Shown here piece by piece: positions 56,921 through 64,000 of a stretch of 64,000 nucleotides of DNA; position 1 is the first letter of the stretch; each line of letters begins with the position of its first letter. The notes under the pieces were generated by a model that did no database searches, had not been told where the DNA came from, and saw nothing but the letters and a program-made list of their open reading frames with translations. The position numbers and the translations under genes are program-made. Origin of the DNA: Tribonema minus (Eukaryota; Sar; Xanthophyceae; Tribonematales; Tribonemataceae); NCBI GenBank assembly GCA_017506865.1, contig JAFCMP010000163.1:1-64000 (forward strand), written 5' to 3'.

Positions 56921-59900
56921 CTAATTTTTCTCATTGACCTCCCGCCCGTGCGTCGTGTAGTCGCCGTAGTCCTTGCTGGGGTCATATACCTCCCAGCGGC
57001 TCGCGGGAAAGATGTGCTTGCTGCGCTCGTACCAGCGGCGCTCCACCACCTTACCGGGGTGACTCTCGTCCTTTTCCACCGTTGCATCCTGAAATGGGAG
57101 AGGAGGGGGAGGGGGGGGGTGGGGGGGTGGGGGGGTCAGCCAAAGGCAATGGGGTCAACAAATACACTCACGACAGAGGCCAAACTCACAAGACGTGATG
57201 TGCAAAGCAGTACTGCACCGGGGTGATATCGTCCTTTTCCACCTTTGCGTCCTGCAATAGGTGAGGGGGGGGGGGGCATCTTCAGCCGAGGCAATTGTGC
57301 GAGTACGCTCACACGACAGAGGCCGCGCCCACCCAAATCAGTGACATGAACTTGATTTTTAGGCACATACATAGCAGGCACTGACTCAGAATCTAATATT
57401 TACCACATGGACTGCATATCAATAAGCATCGCACACTCATCCATATCCGGCGGACGTCTAAAACAAGCCAAAGTGGACCAGTGGTCTTGACTTGTCACCG
57501 TTGGTTGACAACATGATGATGATGCTCAGCAGTACATACATACATGCCCTTTCAGGGCACTCACATGTATAGCACGGACGTCATCGAAGATGTGAAAGTG
57601 GAACAGCGGACTTGAGGTGCTACCCGTACTTTCGAAAATGGAGTAATATAATGATGATGCTCCGCAGTACATACATACCCCTCAGGGCACGCACATGTAT
57701 GAGGCGGACGTCATCAAAGACATCAAAGTGGAACAGCGGCCCCGACTTGCCGACGCTACTTGATAATATGGTGATGATGCTCAGCAGTAAATACATACAT
57801 ACATACATACATACCCCTCAGGAACTCACATGTATGAGGCGGACGTCATCAAACACGTCAAAGTGGAACAGCGGACCCGACTTGCCGCGCGCCTTGGTCA
57901 CAATCAGGTCGTAGAACGAGTACGAGTGCGGGATGATGAGATCCTCCTTCACATACAGCAGGTTGTCGCTGCTCGTAGCGCGCAGCTCTGAGAAGTCAGT
58001 GCTCAGCTGCTGCCGCACCGCCTCCAGGAACTTGCCGACCGTCGTGCCCTTGGTGATCTTGATGGTGCGCCTGTGGCCCGTGCCGTCCCAGTAACTGTAG
58101 GTAACCTGCGCCGCGGCGGTGGTTACGAGCGACAGTTACAGACAGTTGGTAAAATTGGTGAGTGTGCCAGTGCCGGCACGCGTATAAAGATGACGCTCAT
58201 GGAGGTTGGCAATGACGTTGCAGTAGCTGTAGGTCACCTGCACCGCGAGGCAACACTTACAAAAATCGGCAAGTAATGCCGCTGACAGTACATGTCCTGC
58301 ACGCCTCTACATGCTGTGACAGTGACGCTTTCCATGCGGCGCACGAGGACAGAAGTGAGAGTCATGAAAAAAGAAAAAGGATAAAAGGATAGCAACAGCT
58401 ACATAGAGTGTTAGCGTGCCAGTAACTGTAAGTCACCTGCAGGGCGCGCATATGGGAGCAAGATTTACAGTTACAGAGACTGGAAGCTGTAGGTCATCTG
58501 CGCCGCGCGGCGGTTGCGAGCGCCAGTTACAGACGGTGACAGACAGCGGTTAGGGCCAGTGCCGGTAAATGTACACCACGCGTGGCGGCGCGCGGACGGG
58601 GATAAGTTCTGGAGAAAGTGGTGAGAAACAAGGAAAATATGCATAGAAAGGACGAGAAGGTAGCAGGTGTAGAACATGTAAGGGAGCCAGTAACGTCGTG
58701 TGCGGTGGCGCGCAGGTGGGAACGACAGTTACGGAGACTGCTGAAAACAAACGATAGTAAGATGTGGTAAAAAGATGCAACAGTGGCAAAGAGCGGCAAG
58801 TATGCCAGTGACTGTACATCACCTGCGGGGGCGTGCAGATGGGAGCGACAGTTATATACCAACAGTTACAGACACTGGTGGTAAACAAGGGCACATGACC
58901 ATAGAAGAAGTAGCAATCAAAAAACAAGTGTGCCGAAAGCCTATCACTTGCAGCGTGGCGAATCGCAGTGACGTCAACAGAAGTGGCACACTTCAAAGCA
59001 AATGTGACAAGCATAAAAAAAATGTTTGAAGCTTCCTTCAAGTGCTGGTTGTTTGACAGAAGCGACGAGCTCGGTGCATACCTCATACTCATGTTGAAGC
59101 TGCAAAAAAGAACCAATACACTCCAGAGCTGTCTTGAAGTACAGTGTCTGATAAACGCCTTCTAGTCATAAACAACAACGCTTTTTGGGAGGTGCACTTA
59201 ATAAGACTGTTTGAGAAGGCAGCGCTCACCTCCAGCAGTTCCTGCTTAATCTTGTCCTGCTGCTGCATCCACTCTTGTCGCAGTCGTGACTTCTCACGGG
59301 CCATCTGCACATGAACAGCAAGGCGATGCAATACTCTGGCACTCAGAAGTGATGTTATGATTCACTTTTGAATGTAGTGATTGGAGAGAAAAGCATCACG
59401 AAAGGTGGTTACTTGTTGAAACTATGTATGTGGTCCAGGAAAAGCATAAAGTAGCTAATAAAACTTCAGGTATATGTTGGTGGGAGATGAATCATAGATA
59501 CATACCATACCACCGTTTCACGGCCATGCTTTCTCACAAGCCACTTGCGCACGCACAGTACCACGGTGCGACAGGGTGGCAATCCGCAGCGTAGAAGTAC
59601 GCTTCATGTGCTGCTTGCGTCTGCTCTTGCTGGGTTGGTGATAATAGGGGAACCAGGCGTTCACTTCAGCCAACACTCCAGTTCCAATAACACGGCATCT
59701 ACTCGTTTACGATGCCTGGCGCCACGTAAGCAGTGCAGACAGTGCAACAATTGTAGCACAAGTTGCTGGAACCACCAACATCGACAACATATACCGTGCG
59801 CGCATTCAAGCTCGGAAACATCTGCGGAAAGTTGAAGTTGCAACCCTCCCCCCACCAATTTTCACTTCAATCAAAATACTTCTTGCTTGCCCGAGACACA

Positions 59901-61548
59901 TACCAACTGCTCTGAGCACAAAACTGACACGAAGACGAACTGTGGCCTAGCCTAGTGCAGAAGCCCTTGCTTAGAAGCAGAACGACAGCTTCAAGGTGGT
60001 GCACATGGTAGACTTCAACTCAAACATGAAGTGGAAGTTGAAGTGCAGGCTCACCTGTGCCTCGCGCTCCCGGTCCGGCAGAAACGACGTGTCGACGTGC
60101 GGGTTCTTGAAAACCTTCTTAGCTGCGCCCTTGCCAACAGAGCTTTCCTCGGGGCCCTCCCCCCCCTCTTCCCCCTCCTCGTCATCGCCGCCAAACGACA
60201 GCGTGCTCACGGGCTTCTTCTTCTTCTTCTTGCCCTTCTTTTCGCCGCCAGCTTCTGCATCCGCCGCCGCCGCCGCCGCGGCAGAACCTTCCGTGCCCAC
60301 GCTCTCGGAACACTCCGCGGAAGGCAGAACCTTCTCGGCTTCCTCACGCGCTTTCCTGAACTCGTCTGCTGTCACCAGTCCTACCGTCTTCGACTGCACA
60401 CGGGAGGGGGGTAGGGCTACCGCACACAAGTCAGATGCCAGCGCTCCGCGCCGACAGAGGCAGAGATGCGGGTTCAAAACGACTGCGCGTGGCAAGATGT
60501 CGGTGCTCCAAGCCGCGTCACAGCAGCAGAAGCCCAGAGAGCGGTGTTTGAGGCATGAAACCGTGCGTGTAGCGCGGGGAACGCTAGTCAGTGTCTGGCG
60601 CCGTGACAGAAATCATCTGAGAAATGGAAGTTGAAGTGCGGTCCTTGAGGCATGAATGTGAGGTAGCACGGGGAATGATATTGGTGTGCTGGTGGCACTC
60701 GGAGCGCTGTCACTGTGTGCCTGCCAGGGCACACGGGAATCTACGTATATTCGACCACAATGTTGTTGCTGCAAGCGCGCAGCTGCAGTCAGTGATGCAT
60801 CGTCGACAGCGGCCCCCAAGTCGTGGCAAGCCTGACAAGCAAAAATGAAGGATGTCAGTGACGCGTCCAGGTGGAATTGAGTCAATTGAATTGACTCAAT
60901 TCGCTTCAGAAGCATGGCATATAGCCTGATGGTTGTGTGTTGAAGGTGACAGGGGATGTGATTGTTATCAGGGATGAACGACGCCTCTGCGTCTCTGCGC
61001 AATTCAGTGACCAGGTCGTGCGCCTAAATATTGACTCAGCCATGCCGTCAGTAACGGCATGCATGCTTTTGATTACCAGCCGCACTGTGGCATGCCTGAA
61101 GGTTGGTCCTGGCAGATTGAGCCATGCTGCTTCAGATACCAGCAGCTCTTAGGTGATCGTTTAGTCAGAGGCAATGGCAAACATGGACACATACCAGTTC
61201 AAGCCCTGCACACGACGCTATTCGCCATGCTTCAATCCTGGCTAACAAGCTCAATGCGCCACGGCCCTGCTTCAACATGTCAGACTGCTTTCGCGGGATG
61301 GCTGCCGTCGAGCTTACCTTGAACATGGCTTCAAACTGGTCCGTGGCGCTCCCCCCGAACTTCTGCTCGATGCGCAGCCCCCCCCTCTTGTACTCATCCT
61401 GGATCTTCTTCTTTTTGGCCTCGTACTCTGCCTGCTGTGCCTCTCGCTTCTTGGTGAGCTTGGCTGCTCTGTTGCCCGCCAGGCTCCCTTCCACGGTGTG
61501 AATGCCGGTGGTGTCGCGCTTGAAGCCCGAGTGAAACTCCGAGGACAT
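56921..61548 (-). CDS. XAP5: XAP5/FAM50 family nuclear protein
   Basis: Exons (minus): 61548-61318, 60393-60055, 59304-59230, 58105-57830, 57088-56921, all phase 0; 362 aa. [20 protein letters not shown] opens a Lys/Glu-rich coiled region. Then [20 protein letters not shown], a Lys-rich nuclear-localisation-like run, [13 protein letters not shown] and [16 protein letters not shown] follow. [20 protein letters not shown] leads into the conserved core [54 protein letters not shown], then [20 protein letters not shown] and [15 protein letters not shown]50/XAP5 proteins are nuclear, linked to spliceosome and RNA processing, and in plants to circadian timing. ATG 61569 is an alternative start. Introns around exons 4 and 5 are full of echoes. 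Confidence 0.96.
57225..57262 (-). repeat. Echo of the acceptor and 5' edge of XAP5 exon 5
   Basis: GCAG followed by GACGCAAAGGTGGAAAAGGA (57252 downward) copies GATGCAACGGTGGAAAAGGA at the true edge 57088; period ~164 bp. Confidence 0.92.
57450..57760 (-). repeat. Three echoes of the 3' edge and donor of XAP5 exon 4
   Basis: True edge at 57830 (GGCGGACGTCATCAAACACG plus sense). Copies lie at ~57699-57752, 57575-57613 and a weak one at 57460-57490. Periods are ~115-135 bp. The CATACATAC..CCTCAG flank is shared. Confidence 0.92.
57785..57816. repeat. (ATAC)n microsatellite
   Basis: Six to seven ACAT units next to the XAP5 exon 4 donor. The same ACATACATACC occurs in the echo copies. Confidence 0.9.
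58140..58870 (-). repeat. Five or more echoes of the acceptor and 5' edge of XAP5 exon 4
   Basis: True edge at 58105 (plus sense CCAGTAACTGTAGGTAACCT). Related blocks lie at ~58216 (GCAGTAGCTGTAGGTCACCT), 58418 (CAGTAACTGTAAGTCACCTG), 58484 (GAAGCTGTAGGTCATCTGCG), 58689 and 58803. Each is followed by GCGAGCG/GGGAGCGACAGTTACAGA-type intron. Confidence 0.9.
60538..60702. repeat. ~100-bp tandem repeat in XAP5 intron 1
   Basis: TTTGAGGCATGAAACCGTG and GTAGCGCGGGGAACG at 60548-60583 recur as CTTGAGGCATGAATGTGAG and GTAGCACGGGGAATG at 60642-60678. Confidence 0.75.
60874..60902. repeat. Perfect 14-bp-arm palindrome
   Basis: GAATTGAGTCAATT, one G, and the exact complement, in XAP5 intron 1. Confidence 0.95.
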
Positions 61549-63476
<1,928 letters not shown>

Positions 63477-64000
63477 GTGACGTGCCGCTGCTGGAAGATG
63501 TGGTGTTGAAGTACGTGCAGCTCACATTTGCTCATTCAGCAGCCTTTAGCCTGCTGCAGCGGGAAAGTAGCCTCAATTGAGGCAGAAGAAACAGCAGACC
63601 GCCAGTCTCTGCTTGATGCGGCTTGGATGAGTGTTCGAGACAGGTTGCACGCTTGCGCACGCTGATTCTTTTTAGGCAGTCAGGGATGAAGGATGTCACA
63701 ATCGCCGATGACAACATCTGTTGCTTGACCAGCCCCGTCCGGGCAAGCACAGGCAGCAGACACACCTCCTCGGTTGTAGCTCAAAAGGCGTCTGCACCTA
63801 TTGGCATTTTCTGAGAGTGGTCTATGGCGTGTCTGCTGTTGTTTGAAATCTGGAGTACGACGCACGCCATTGACAAGGGTTTGGAGGCACTGTTTGAAAG
63901 TGTGGCTGCGCAGTGCACCTGGATGAGTTGGTGTGCATTTCCGGAACTGTTTGCATCAAGGAAGGATTCAGGGTAACGGCTGCGGCCCCTATCTAACCCT
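63477..64000. other. Intron of the thioredoxin reductase gene; no further exon seen
   Basis: The next expected block (a second Rossmann fold, GxxYxALE-like) is not found in any frame before the window end. The last bases, TATCTAACCCT, begin another CCCTAA-type tract. Confidence 0.6.

Overview
The window is nuclear DNA of a eukaryote, most likely a unicellular alga or other plastid-bearing protist. Real proteins can only be read by joining short exons across GT-AG introns. One intron uses a GC donor. Introns of 0.1-3.7 kb dominate the sequence. The gene set includes RimM with a transit-peptide-like leader, a PPR-Smr protein, XAP5/FAM50 and a high-molecular-weight thioredoxin reductase. RimM and PPR-Smr point to an endosymbiotic organelle. 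A green (prasinophyte-like) alga is my best guess, but it is inference.

Layout. 1-8490 is the 3' portion of a GC-rich non-LTR retrotransposon (gag-like part, OTU-like cysteine protease, reverse transcriptase, C-terminal restriction-like endonuclease), with several frame breaks before the intact 1418-aa pol ORF. 8.5-12.8 kb holds tandemly duplicated minus-strand exons with a SAM-like domain, flanked by two diverged copies of a ~0.5 kb repeat. Then come: a GH16 glycosidase-like gene (minus, 13.8-18.1 kb); RIDA (minus, 19.5-24.3 kb); an LCLAT/AGPAT-type acyltransferase (minus, 24.6-33.5 kb); divergently, rimM (plus, 33.8-39.6 kb); a PPR-Smr gene (plus, 40.2-42.5 kb); a retropepsin-like scrap and a 25-bp-arm hairpin (43.7 kb); a 93-aa minus ORF and a three-exon 92-aa plus gene (45.1-45.9 kb); a 5'-truncated second LINE (46.9-47.9 kb) with an exact target-site duplication; an EF-hand gene (minus, 49.9-55.5 kb); XAP5 (minus, 56.9-61.5 kb); and divergently the 5' part of thioredoxin reductase (plus, from 61.9 kb).

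The genes are unrelated housekeeping and organelle functions, not a pathway or operon. The most striking observation is structural. In at least 15 of roughly 70 internal exon edges, the exon edge plus its splice site and adjoining intron has been tandemly duplicated once or several times (period ~30-330 bp). The decaying copies sit inside the intron. I call them splice-junction echoes. They seem to be a main source of intron length here, and I do not recognise the pattern as a named system. Interstitial TTAGGG-type repeats, a recurrent TTGAAGTTGAAG intron motif and perfect hairpins add to the intron landscape. All exon boundaries were read by eye and checked only for phase and family similarity.
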